9,273 nt of DNA, taken from Betaproteobacteria bacterium (GTDB lineage Bacteria; Pseudomonadota; Gammaproteobacteria; Burkholderiales; Burkholderiaceae). The notes below the pieces were generated by a model. The model was not told the origin of the DNA and searched no databases. It saw only the letters and a program-made list of their open reading frames with translations. The stretch covers positions 1 to 9,273 of the forward strand of contig JAGWXN010000127.1 of the NCBI GenBank assembly GCA_018969885.1, in the 5' to 3' direction. Shown in pieces: positions 1 through 6,629 of the stretch. Each line of letters opens with the position of its first letter. Within the stretch, counting starts at the first letter, position 1. A program made the position numbers and the translations under genes.

Positions 1-149
1 GGCGCGGAAAAGCCCAGGAGTCCGGTATTGACGCCACAGCGCAGCGCGCCGCGCTGTTTGATTGCATCGACAGTGGGGCCAGCCAGCGCCACGGCGGGCG
101 CCGCAAGCGCGGCCGCTAGGACGAGGGTCTTCGCCAGGGTTCGAAACAT
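1..149 (-). CDS. Amino-acid ABC transporter substrate-binding protein, N-terminal fragment (cut by window edge)
   Basis: The reverse strand from the ATG at 149-147 encodes 49 residues before the window ends. It starts MFRTLAKTLVLAAALAAPAV and continues to a likely signal-peptidase I site (ALA before GPTVDAI). The mature start then reads TVDAIKQRGALRCGVNTGLLGFSA. A basic start, an Ala/Leu-rich core and a 'D-A-I-K-x-R-G-x-L-x-C-G-V' segment are typical of periplasmic receptors of the general L-amino-acid (AapJ-like) or glutamate/aspartate ABC systems. The Shine-Dalgarno AAGGAGA (complement of 156-162) lies 6 nt from the ATG and supports this start. It is transcribed divergently from the ttuC-like gene. 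Permease and ATPase genes, if present, would lie to the left, outside the window. Substrate specificity cannot be told from this fragment. Confidence 0.85.
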   Translation of the reverse strand, partial: MFRTLAKTLVLAAALAAPAVALAGPTVDAIKQRGALRCGVNTGLLGFSA

Positions 150-314
150 GAAAAGTCTCCTTGATGGCAGTCGGATAATCACCGGGGGCAGAGTTTACGG
201 GGCTTCGCGAGCCCTGCCCAGATCAGGGGGAAAAGGCGGGCCCGGCCGCAGGCGCTCACCCGCCCGGGCGGGTACGATGGCGAACTTTCTGAACCGCCTC
301 ATGGAACCCCCAAG
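150..314. promoter_or_regulatory. Divergent intergenic region with perfect 16-bp palindrome
   Basis: These 165 bp separate two divergent starts and must hold both promoters. At 258-273 there is a perfect palindrome (ACCCGCCC/GGGCGGGT). It abuts TACGAT at 273-278, a fair -10 candidate for the rightward gene, although no good -35 is visible. A second structure has GGGCT (200-204) pairing with AGCCC (210-214) around a 5-nt loop, next to a GGGCA/TGCCC pair (186-190 with 215-219). On the minus strand, TAAACT (complement of 191-200 area) preceded at about 17 bp by TGGGCA is a weak promoter candidate for the binding-protein gene. The palindrome could be an operator, but no regulator gene is in view. 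Functional roles are inference. Confidence 0.45.
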
Positions 315-1382
315 ATGACTACCCATCGCATCGCAGTGCTCCCCGGTGACGGGATCGGCAAGGAAGTTGTTCCCGAGGGCTTGCGCGTGCTTGACGCCGC
401 AGCCCGGCAATTTGGCATCGACCTGCGATTCGATCACTTCGATTTCGCGAGTTGTGACTACTACGCCAAACACGGCCAGATGATGCCGGCCGACTGGAAG
501 GAAAAAATCGGCGGACATGACGCGATCTTTTATGGCGCGGTGGGCTGGCCCGCAACCGTGCCCGACCATATCTCCCTCTGGGGGTCGCTCCTGCTGATGC
601 GGCGCGAGTTCGATCAGTACATCAATCTGCGTCCGGTCCGTCTGATGCGAGGTGTGCCCTGCCCGCTTGCTGACCGCAAGCCCGGCGACATCGATTTTTA
701 CGTGGTCCGCGAAAACACCGAAGGCGAGTACTCATCCGTGGGCGGCAAGATGTTCGCGGGCACCGACCGGGAATTCGTGCTGCAGGAGTCGGTGTTTACC
801 CGAACCGGCGTCGACCGGGTGTTGCGCTACGCGTTCGAACTGGCCCGCCGCCGACCGCGCCGCAAACTCACGTCGGCCACCAAATCGAACGGCATCTTCA
901 TCTCGATGCCCTACTGGGATGAGCGGGTCGCGGAAATGAGCGCTGCGTATCCTGATGTCACCCTCGACAAGTTTCACATCGACATCCTCACCGCGCATTT
1001 CGTCCGCAATCCCCACTGGTTCGACGTGGTTGTTGCGAGCAATCTGTTTGGCGACATCCTGTCCGATCTGGGGCCCGCCTGCACCGGCACCATCGCGATT
1101 GCGCCGTCGGGCAACATCAATCCCGAGCGTAAATTCCCATCCTTGTTCGAGCCGGTTCACGGGTCGGCGCCCGACATCGCCGGGCGGGGCGTCGCCAATC
1201 CGATTGGCCAGATCTGGTGCGGCGCGATGATGCTCGATCACCTGGGCTACTCGGCGGCGCATGATGCGATTGTGCGTGCGATTGAAACCGTCACCGCGGG
1301 CGGGCCTCGTACGCCCGACATGGGCGGCACCGCCGGCACCGTGGACGTGGGCCGCGCGATCGAAGCGGCCCTGCGGGGCTGA
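315..1382 (+). CDS. ttuC: Tartrate dehydrogenase / D-malate dehydrogenase (decarboxylating), TtuC/DmlA family
   Basis: This 355-residue cytoplasmic protein belongs to the isocitrate/isopropylmalate dehydrogenase family, tartrate dehydrogenase branch. These enzymes use NAD and a divalent metal to oxidise and/or decarboxylate tartrates and D-malate, giving oxaloglycolate, D-glycerate or pyruvate. Visible motifs are AVLPGDGIGKEV at the N-terminus and NLRP (104-107). RENTEGEYS (132-140) carries the substrate Arg and Tyr139, and TSATKSN has Lys190. Metal-ligand candidates are Asp223 and FGDILSDLGP (Asp247, Asp251), and EPVHGSAPDIAG (279-290) is the NAD loop. Length and the NTEGEYS and HISLWG wording favour tartrate/D-malate over leuB or icd. 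The ATG lacks a clear Shine-Dalgarno sequence (only CCCCAAG upstream), but the N-terminus fits the family. The neighbouring Bug receptor and glycerate kinase support a role in sugar-acid use. True substrate preference is not decidable from sequence alone. Confidence 0.9.
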   Translation: MTTHRIAVLPGDGIGKEVVPEGLRVLDAAARQFGIDLRFDHFDFASCDYYAKHGQMMPADWKEKIGGHDAIFYGAVGWPATVPDHISLWGSLLLMRREFDQYINLRPVRLMRGVPCPLADRKPGDIDFYVVRENTEGEYSSVGGKMFAGTDREFVLQESVFTRTGVDRVLRYAFELARRRPRRKLTSATKSNGIFISMPYWDERVAEMSAAYPDVTLDKFHIDILTAHFVRNPHWFDVVVASNLFGDILSDLGPACTGTIAIAPSGNINPERKFPSLFEPVHGSAPDIAGRGVANPIGQIWCGAMMLDHLGYSAAHDAIVRAIETVTAGGPRTPDMGGTAGTVDVGRAIEAALRG

Positions 1383-1390
1383 TCAGAGGG

Positions 1391-1413
1391 GCCGCCCTCA
1401 CCGGTGGGGCGGC
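1391..1413 (+). terminator. Hairpin after ttuC, possible weak terminator
   Basis: GCCGCCC (1391-1397) pairs perfectly with GGGCGGC (1407-1413) around a 9-nt loop, starting 9 nt after the ttuC stop codon. There is no U-tract after it, so it is not a canonical intrinsic terminator. It could attenuate read-through or stabilise the 3' end of the ttuC mRNA. Such GC-rich inverted repeats also arise by chance in this base composition. Confidence 0.35.
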
Positions 1414-1467
1414 GCCGCCGCGCTTGATCGGGCGCAAGGTCCGCCGGCGCCCGTTCCCGCACCACGC

Positions 1468-1495
1468 TTGTCCGCGAGCAAGGCTTTGGCATACT
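1468..1495 (+). promoter_or_regulatory. Candidate sigma70 promoter for the Bug receptor operon
   Basis: TTGTCC (1468-1473) and CATACT (1490-1495) are separated by 16 bp; each matches four of six consensus positions. Transcription would start about 20 bp before the Bug receptor ATG at 1524. This is the best promoter-like pair between ttuC and the receptor. It would make the receptor operon separable from ttuC. Confidence 0.4.
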
Positions 1496-1511
1496 CGGGG
1501 TGATTTCGATC

Positions 1512-1517
1512 AAGGAG
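1512..1517 (+). promoter_or_regulatory. Ribosome binding site that fixes the Bug receptor start
   Basis: AAGGAG at 1512-1517 lies 6 nt before the ATG at 1524. It selects that ATG over an in-frame GTG at 1500, which would add eight residues ahead of the signal peptide. Confidence 0.8.
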
Positions 1518-1523
1518 TTTCAA

Positions 1524-2507
1524 ATGGTTCGTGAGTTTTTCGTCTCGCTCGGGGCGGCCGCAACGCTGGCCCTGGCGAGCGGGCCCGCGCTGGCCCAGCA
1601 GTACCCCACTCGCCCGGTCACCATCGTCGTGCCGTTTGCGGCCGGCGGCCCCACTGACATCGTGGCGCGCAGCATGGCTGATGCCATGGGCCGCTCGGTC
1701 CAGGGCGCAAATTTCGTGGTCGACAATGCAGCCGGCGCAGGCGGCACCATTGGCGTTGCCAAGGTCGCGCGCGCGACCCCGGATGGCTACACCCTGCTGG
1801 TGCATCACATTGGCATGGCGACTGCCCCTGCGCTCTACCGCAAGCTTGCGTTCGATCCCCTCAAGGATTTCGAGTACGTGGGGCTCATCAATGAAGTTGC
1901 GATGACGCTTCTGGTCAAAACCGCGCTGCCGGTCAATGACGTAAAGGAGCTGATGCCCTACCTCAAGCAGAACGCGGCCAAGGTGAGTCTTGCGAACGCG
2001 GGCATCGGGTCGGCGTCTCATCTTTGTGGCCTCCTGTTCATGAGTGCGATCGCCACCGACCTCACCACCGTGCCTTACAAGGGCACCGCGCCCGCGCTCG
2101 CCGATCTGCTGGGCGGCCAGGTCGATATGCTGTGCGACCAGACCACCAACACTGTGCCGCAGATCAAGGCAGGCAAGGTGCGCGCGCTGGCTGTGACCTC
2201 GTCCACCAGGCTGTCCATCCTGCCCGAGCTGCCCACCCTCGCCGAGAGCGGCCTCAAAGACTTTGACGTCTCGGTCTGGCATGGCCTCTATGCGCCCAAG
2301 GGGACGCCCAAGGCAGTCGTCGACCGCCTGGTCGCCGGGCTCAGGCAGGCGCTCAAGGATCCGGCCATCGTCAAGCGTTTCGCTGAGCTTGGCACCGAGC
2401 CTGTGGCTGAGGCCAAGGCCGCGCCCGAGGCGCTTCGCGCGCATCTGGCTGCCGAGATCACCAAATGGGCGCCGCTGATCAAGCAGGCCGGCATCTACGC
2501 GGATTGA
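1524..2507 (+). CDS. Bug family tripartite tricarboxylate transporter substrate-binding protein (TctC-like)
   Basis: This is a periplasmic receptor of 327 residues. The signal peptide (MVREFFVSLGAAATLALASG then PALA) has a probable cleavage after residue 24. The mature protein starts QQYPTRPVTIVVPFAAGGPTD, the hallmark of Bug proteins. NAAGAGGTIG (68-77), TPDGYT (85-90), ASHLCGLLF and the VDMLCDQTTN segment are also conserved in the family. Bug proteins bind carboxylates or small polar ligands and may pass them to TctA/TctB membrane subunits. No TctA or TctB gene is in the window, which is common because Burkholderiales carry many orphan Bug genes. Its stop codon overlaps the TTG start of the glycerate kinase, so the two are probably co-translated. 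The context suggests a tartrate-, malate- or erythronate-like ligand, but this is inference. Confidence 0.93.
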   Translation: MVREFFVSLGAAATLALASGPALAQQYPTRPVTIVVPFAAGGPTDIVARSMADAMGRSVQGANFVVDNAAGAGGTIGVAKVARATPDGYTLLVHHIGMATAPALYRKLAFDPLKDFEYVGLINEVAMTLLVKTALPVNDVKELMPYLKQNAAKVSLANAGIGSASHLCGLLFMSAIATDLTTVPYKGTAPALADLLGGQVDMLCDQTTNTVPQIKAGKVRALAVTSSTRLSILPELPTLAESGLKDFDVSVWHGLYAPKGTPKAVVDRLVAGLRQALKDPAIVKRFAELGTEPVAEAKAAPEALRAHLAAEITKWAPLIKQAGIYAD

Positions 2508-3871
2508 ACGCGGCCGATCCTTCGGGGCTGCTCGCTGCGAGCTTTGCCGCGGCGGTCGCAGCCGCGGATCCTTCAAAGGTGCTTCCCGCGCACCTGCCTG
2601 ATCCGCAGCAACTCCGGCGCTTTGGCCGAACGCTGGTGGTGGGTGCTGGAAAAGCCGCCGCCAGCATGGCGCTCGCGGTTGAAGCGCACTGGCCGGCTGA
2701 CTGTCCGTTGTCGGGCGTGGTGGTGACGCGTTATGGGCATGGCGCGGCCTGCGAGCGGGTCCGCGTCGTGGAGGCTGGCCATCCGGTTCCTGACGAGGCG
2801 GGCGAGGCGGCTGCGCGGCAGATTCTCCAGGCGGCGCAGTCGCTCAGCGAAAATGATCTGCTGCTGGTTTTGGTCTCAGGCGGCGGGTCGAGCCTCCTCA
2901 GTCTGCCGGTAGCCGAGGTGCCGATGACCGACCTCCGGTCGGTCACCCGCCAGCTTCTCGCAAGCGGGGCGCCCATCCAGGACATCAATGTAGTTCGCAA
3001 GCACCTGTCGCAGATCCAGGGCGGGCGGCTTGCGCAGGCCACCCCGGCGCGGGTGCTCGCGCTGGTGATTTCCGATGTGGCGGGTGACGATCTGTCGGCC
3101 ATCGCGAGTGGCCCGTGTGTGCCCGATCCGAGCACCTACGGCGATGCGCGTGCGCTGCTTTCGCAGTGGGGGGTGGACGTGCCCGCCTCGGTTGCCGGCT
3201 TTCTCGAGCGGGGTATTGATGGGGGCGTCGCTGAAACCCCCAAGCCAGGCAATTCGCTGTTCGCGCGGGTCGAGAACCGGCTGATCGCGAGCGCCCATCG
3301 CAGTCTGGAGGCCGCTGCTGAGGTGTTTCGCGGCGCGGGAATCCAGCCGGTCATTCTTGGCGACACGATCACCGGCGAGGCGCGGGATGTGGCCCAGGTG
3401 ATGGCGGCGATTGCGCGCGAAATCGCGGTTCACCAGGCGCCCTTCCAGCGACCGGTCGCGCTCATTTCTGGCGGCGAATGCACGGTCACGGTTCGAGGCC
3501 GGGGACGCGGCGGGCGCTGTAGCGAGTTTCTGCTCGCGCTGGCTCAGGCGAGTGTCGGTATCGATCGACTTTGGGCGCTGGCTGCCGATACCGATGGCAT
3601 CGACGGTGTGGAAGATAACGCCGGGGCGAGGCTTGGCCCCGACAGCTTGCCGCGTGCGCGCGCCCTCGGTCTGGATCCCCGGGGCATGCTCGAAGACAAT
3701 AACGCCTACGAATTTTTTGCGCGGCTTGGCGATCTCGTGATGACTGGCCCCACGCTCACCAACGTGAATGACTATCGGGTGGTGCTGCTCGCCTCAGACG
3801 CTTCTCGCGACCCTTCTGGAGACCCGCTTGAGTTCCGCCGACAACACCCTCACCCTGACCCGGCCCGATGA
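2504..3871 (+). CDS. ttuD: Glycerate 2-kinase, MOFRL family (TtuD/GckA type, sometimes annotated hydroxypyruvate reductase)
   Basis: The 455-residue protein would phosphorylate D-glycerate to 2-phosphoglycerate, feeding sugar-acid carbon into glycolysis. Motifs in order are VVGAGKAAASMA (catalytic-lysine candidate Lys50), LVSGGGSSLL (123-132), NVVRKHLSQIQGG (162-174), SGGECTVTVRGRGRGGR (322-338), TDGIDG (363-368) and TGPTLTNVND (414-423). The first half is the DUF4147 kinase domain and the second the MOFRL domain. I chose TTG at 2504 because it gives a family-like N-terminus (MNAADPSGLLAASFAAAVAA) and overlaps the receptor stop as TTGA. No Shine-Dalgarno sequence is visible, so translational coupling is likely. 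An ATG at 2465 is the alternative start and would add 13 residues. The last 25 or so residues, after VVLLASD, form a low-complexity tail and overlap pyrC by 44 bp. GGRCSEF replaces the GGRNxEF wording that I recall as usual. Confidence 0.88.
   Translation: MNAADPSGLLAASFAAAVAAADPSKVLPAHLPDPQQLRRFGRTLVVGAGKAAASMALAVEAHWPADCPLSGVVVTRYGHGAACERVRVVEAGHPVPDEAGEAAARQILQAAQSLSENDLLLVLVSGGGSSLLSLPVAEVPMTDLRSVTRQLLASGAPIQDINVVRKHLSQIQGGRLAQATPARVLALVISDVAGDDLSAIASGPCVPDPSTYGDARALLSQWGVDVPASVAGFLERGIDGGVAETPKPGNSLFARVENRLIASAHRSLEAAAEVFRGAGIQPVILGDTITGEARDVAQVMAAIAREIAVHQAPFQRPVALISGGECTVTVRGRGRGGRCSEFLLALAQASVGIDRLWALAADTDGIDGVEDNAGARLGPDSLPRARALGLDPRGMLEDNNAYEFFARLGDLVMTGPTLTNVNDYRVVLLASDASRDPSGDPLEFRRQHPHPDPAR
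3818..3821 (+). promoter_or_regulatory. Ribosome binding site supporting the TTG start of pyrC
   Basis: GGAG at 3818-3821, inside the end of the glycerate kinase gene, is 6 nt from TTG at 3828. It supports TTG over the only upstream in-frame start, ATG at 3768, which would add 20 residues with no family resemblance. Confidence 0.6.
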
Positions 3872-4874
3872 CTGGCATCTGCATCTTCGCGACGGCGGGG
3901 CGCTAGCCGCTGTAGTGGGCGCGAGCGCGCGCCAGTTCGCGCGGGCCATCGTCATGCCCAACCTCAAGCCGCCGGTCACCACGCTCGATGAGGCGCTCGC
4001 CTATCGGGCCCGCATTATGGCGGCGCTACCGGAGGGCGCCGATTTCACGCCGCTCATGACGCTCTATCTCACCGATCGCACCCACCCCGACGAGATCCGG
4101 CGGGCGGCGCAGAGCGGTGTGGTGCATGCGGTCAAGCTGTATCCGGCTGGCGCCACCACCCATTCGGATGCCGGGGTGACCGATCTCGCGCACACCCACG
4201 CCGCGCTGGAAGCGATGCAGGCCTGCGGCATGCCTCTTCTGGTCCACGGCGAGGTCACCGACCCAGGGGTTGACGTGTTCGATCGCGAGGCGGTCTTCAT
4301 CGACACCGTGCTCGAGCCGCTTCGCCGGCGCTTTCCAGACCTGCGGGTGGTGCTCGAGCACATCACCACGCGCGAGGCCGCGCAGTATGTCACCGAGGCC
4401 GCTGGGCCGATCGCAGCCACCATCACGGCGCATCACCTGCTATGGAATCGGAATGCCATCTTCACGGGGGGCTTACGCCCGCATTGGTATTGTCTGCCGG
4501 TGCTCAAACGGGAGCTTCATCGCGAGGCGCTGGTGGTGGCTGCCACCTCAGGAAGTCCGAAGTTCTTTCTCGGCACCGACAGCGCGCCGCACGCGGCACG
4601 GCTGAAGGAACATGCTGCGGCGTGCGCCGGTTGCTACACGGCGCCGCATGCGCTGGAGCTCTACGCCACCGCCTTTGAGCGCGCGGGCGCATTGCACCGG
4701 CTGGAGGCCTTCGCGAGCTTCCATGGCCCCGATTTCTATCGTCTGCCGCGTAACCTTACAAAGGTCATGCTCGCTCGCGAGTCCTGGCAAATTCCCGAGC
4801 GCCTGCCCTTCGGCACCGAGACCATCGTGCCGCTCGCGGGTGGCGAGACGCTGGGCTGGCGGCTTGCAGCCTGA
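3828..4874 (+). CDS. pyrC: Dihydroorotase, class II (PyrC)
   Basis: This enzyme catalyses the reversible cyclisation of N-carbamoyl-L-aspartate to L-dihydroorotate, the third step of de novo pyrimidine synthesis, in the cytoplasm. From the TTG at 3828 the protein has 348 residues, the same length as E. coli PyrC. Metal and catalytic residues are visible one position along from the E. coli numbering. They are HLHLRDG (His17, His19), AVKLYPAGATTHSDAGV (Lys103, the carboxylated bridging lysine), LVHGEV (His140), LEHITT (His178) and GTDSAPH (Asp251). VMPNLKPPV and the substrate Asn are also present. It overlaps the glycerate kinase by 44 bp and the DUF3025 gene by about 11 bp, so it sits inside an otherwise catabolic operon. 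A TTG start with GGAG 6 nt upstream fits length and homology. Confidence 0.96.
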   Translation: MSSADNTLTLTRPDDWHLHLRDGGALAAVVGASARQFARAIVMPNLKPPVTTLDEALAYRARIMAALPEGADFTPLMTLYLTDRTHPDEIRRAAQSGVVHAVKLYPAGATTHSDAGVTDLAHTHAALEAMQACGMPLLVHGEVTDPGVDVFDREAVFIDTVLEPLRRRFPDLRVVLEHITTREAAQYVTEAAGPIAATITAHHLLWNRNAIFTGGLRPHWYCLPVLKRELHREALVVAATSGSPKFFLGTDSAPHAARLKEHAAACAGCYTAPHALELYATAFERAGALHRLEAFASFHGPDFYRLPRNLTKVMLARESWQIPERLPFGTETIVPLAGGETLGWRLAA

Positions 4875-5637
4875 GGGGGACGTCCCGCCCTGGCTCGCGG
4901 GCTGGCAGCCCTGGGCGCAGGCCCTGGGCTGGCCCGCAGCCGGCGCGCTTCACCTCGAGCGGGCCAACGCTTTTGCCGCGGCGCGTGACTGTCGCTCCGG
5001 ATCGGGTCAACCCCTCCGCTTCGTGCCTGCGCCAGCGCTTGCCGAGCCTGGCCTGGGATACGAGACGATCATCTTTGACCAAGGCCAGGTGCCCACACGC
5101 ACGACGGGCCGGGGCGGCCGGCATGATTTCGCCAATGCGCTCGCGTGGCTCAGCTTTCCGCGACTGAAGGCGCGCCTCAATGCGCTCCATGTCGAGGCGC
5201 TGTCGACAGGTCACGACTCAGGGCGGCGTGGCACGCTGCGTGATCGCGCCACCCTCTTTGATGAGAGTGGCGCGCTCGTGCTCACCGATCACGCGGCTTC
5301 AGCAGAGTTGCTTCGCCAATTTAACTGGTCGGGGCTGTTCCTCGACCGTCGTGACGACTGGGGTGATCGCATCCGCGTCGTGATCACGGGCCATGCGCTG
5401 ATCGAGAAACTTTGTGCGCCTTATAAATCGATCTGCGCTCAGGCGCTGGTACTGCACGCTTCGCCCGCCACTGCACCCGATGCCATCGATACGCTCGCCG
5501 CGCGCGTGCTCTGCCCGGCAGCGCTACAGTCGCTCACGCCGCTCCCCCTCATGGGCATTCCGGGCTGGTCACCCGCCAATCATGATCCGGCGTTCTACAA
5601 TGATCCGCAGGTCTTTCGAACAGGACGGCAACGATGA
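4864..5637 (+). CDS. DUF3025 domain-containing protein, function unknown
   Basis: A protein of about 257 residues that I recognise as DUF3025. The core has YETIIFDQGQVPTR (66-79) and HDFANALAWLSFPRLKARLN (87-106). Then come GRRGTLRDRATLFDESGAL (120-138), GHALIEKL (176-183) and a C-terminal block, TPLPLMGIPGW (225-235), ending FYNDPQVFR. The many conserved polar residues (His87-Asp88, Arg126-Asp127, His177, Glu181) look like those of an enzyme, but no reaction is known to me. It has no signal peptide or membrane segment. TTG at 4864 overlaps the pyrC stop and gives a good N-terminus (MQPEGDVPPWLAGWQPW). GTG at 4840 is the alternative; neither has a clear ribosome binding site. DUF3025 genes follow pyrC in other Burkholderiales as far as I recall, so its link is more likely to pyrC than to sugar acids. 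Its stop overlaps the next start as ATGA. Confidence 0.85.
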   Translation: MQPEGDVPPWLAGWQPWAQALGWPAAGALHLERANAFAAARDCRSGSGQPLRFVPAPALAEPGLGYETIIFDQGQVPTRTTGRGGRHDFANALAWLSFPRLKARLNALHVEALSTGHDSGRRGTLRDRATLFDESGALVLTDHAASAELLRQFNWSGLFLDRRDDWGDRIRVVITGHALIEKLCAPYKSICAQALVLHASPATAPDAIDTLAARVLCPAALQSLTPLPLMGIPGWSPANHDPAFYNDPQVFRTGRQR

Positions 5638-6608
5638 ATCTGCTGATTACCGGCGGCGCTGGCTTTCTAGGCCAGCAGCTGATCCGTGCACTACTGGCCC
5701 GCGGTGAGCTGGCCGTGTCTGACGATGGCGCCGCACGGCCCATCACCCGCATCACCTGTTTCGATCAGATCGAGGGCGGCCTCGACGATGCACGCGTGCG
5801 TAACGTGGCGGGCGATATCGCCGACCCGGGCACAGTGTCATCGCTTATCAACGCGGAGACCGGCGCGGTGATCCATCTGGCGGCTGTGGTGAGCGGTACC
5901 GCTGAGGCCGATTTCGATCTTGGCATGCGGGTCAATGTCGATGGCACTCGGACGATGCTTGAAGCCTGCCGGCGCGCCGGATCGTGTCCGCGTGTGGTCT
6001 TCTCAAGCTCGGTGGCGGTGTTTGGCGGCGATCTGCCCCCGGTCGTCGATGACGCTGTGGCCCCCACGCCGCAGGGGTCGTATGGCGTGCAGAAGCTGAT
6101 CGGCGAGTGGCTGGTTCATGACTACACCCGGAAGGGGTTCATCGACGGCCGAAGCGTGCGTATTCCTACGGTGGTGGTGCGCCCGGGCAAGCCCAACGGT
6201 GCGGCGTCGGGTTTTGCATCGAACATCATCCGCGAACCGCTTGCCGGCCGTGAGGCTGTGCTGCCTGTGCCGGTCGATACCCGGATGTGGATCTCCTCGC
6301 CCCGCAGCGCCGTCGCCAACCTGTTGCACGCGGCATCGTCACCGTCCTCGGCATGGGGATGGAACCGGTCGCTCAACCTGCCAGGATTGAGCGCGAGCAT
6401 GGGCGAGGCGCTCGCCGCGCTCGAAAAAGTGGGTGGGGCGGCGGCTCGCGCGCGGGTGCGTGAGGCGCATGATCCGGCCATCATGCGCCTGGTTCGCACC
6501 TGGCCTGATCGGTTCAACACGGCGCGTGCACAGGCCATGGGGTTTGTGGTCGACCGCGATTTCGAAGCGATCGTGCGGGCCCATGCCGCCGACTATCCTC
6601 CCACCTGA
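5634..6608 (+). CDS. denD: NAD-dependent epimerase/dehydratase-fold oxidoreductase, D-erythronate dehydrogenase-like (DenD)
   Basis: This 324-residue extended SDR opens MNLLITGGAGFLG, whose GGAGFLG (7-13) is the NAD-binding loop. Further motifs are HLAAVVSG (81-88), SSSVAVFGG with the catalytic Ser (124-126), and Tyr150/Lys154 in SYGVQKLIGE. The C-terminal half (RIPTVVVRPGKPNGAASGFA, IIREPL, VPVDTRMWISSPRSAVANL) is what I associate with DenD. DenD oxidises D-erythronate at C2 to 2-oxo-tetronate in four-carbon acid-sugar pathways. Generic NDP-sugar epimerases differ here. The ATG overlaps the DUF3025 stop (ATGA) and has AGGA upstream, so it is the last gene of the coupled operon. Its usual pathway partners (OtnK/DtnK kinase, OtnC aldolase, OtnI isomerase) are absent, so the function could be a related hydroxy-acid oxidation. 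Stop codon lies in a small inverted repeat. Confidence 0.82.
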   Translation: MNLLITGGAGFLGQQLIRALLARGELAVSDDGAARPITRITCFDQIEGGLDDARVRNVAGDIADPGTVSSLINAETGAVIHLAAVVSGTAEADFDLGMRVNVDGTRTMLEACRRAGSCPRVVFSSSVAVFGGDLPPVVDDAVAPTPQGSYGVQKLIGEWLVHDYTRKGFIDGRSVRIPTVVVRPGKPNGAASGFASNIIREPLAGREAVLPVPVDTRMWISSPRSAVANLLHAASSPSSAWGWNRSLNLPGLSASMGEALAALEKVGGAAARARVREAHDPAIMRLVRTWPDRFNTARAQAMGFVVDRDFEAIVRAHAADYPPT

Positions 6609-6618
6609 GGGGCGGGAG
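6598..6618. terminator. Weak inverted repeat between convergent denD and rnpB
   Basis: CTCCC (6598-6602) pairs with GGGAG (6614-6618) around an 11-nt loop that contains the denD stop codon. It is the only hairpin between the two convergent genes. It has no U-tract on either strand, so it is at best a weak bidirectional terminator. Confidence 0.25.
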
Positions 6619-6629
6619 ACGGAGCGAAG

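Noticed and set aside
28..318. Plus-strand 96-codon frame across the divergent intergenic region
   Set aside because: It covers the antisense of the binding-protein signal peptide and the promoter region. The product is Arg/Ala-rich with no family features.
732..1262. Minus-strand 176-codon frame within ttuC
   Set aside because: Shadow of the ttuC coding frame; no motif and no start signal.
1398..2576. Long minus-strand open frame (392 codons) opposite the Bug receptor
   Set aside because: It is antisense to a clear Bug gene, is Arg/Gly-rich, low in recognisable motifs and has no ribosome binding site. Such frames are expected opposite GC-rich genes.
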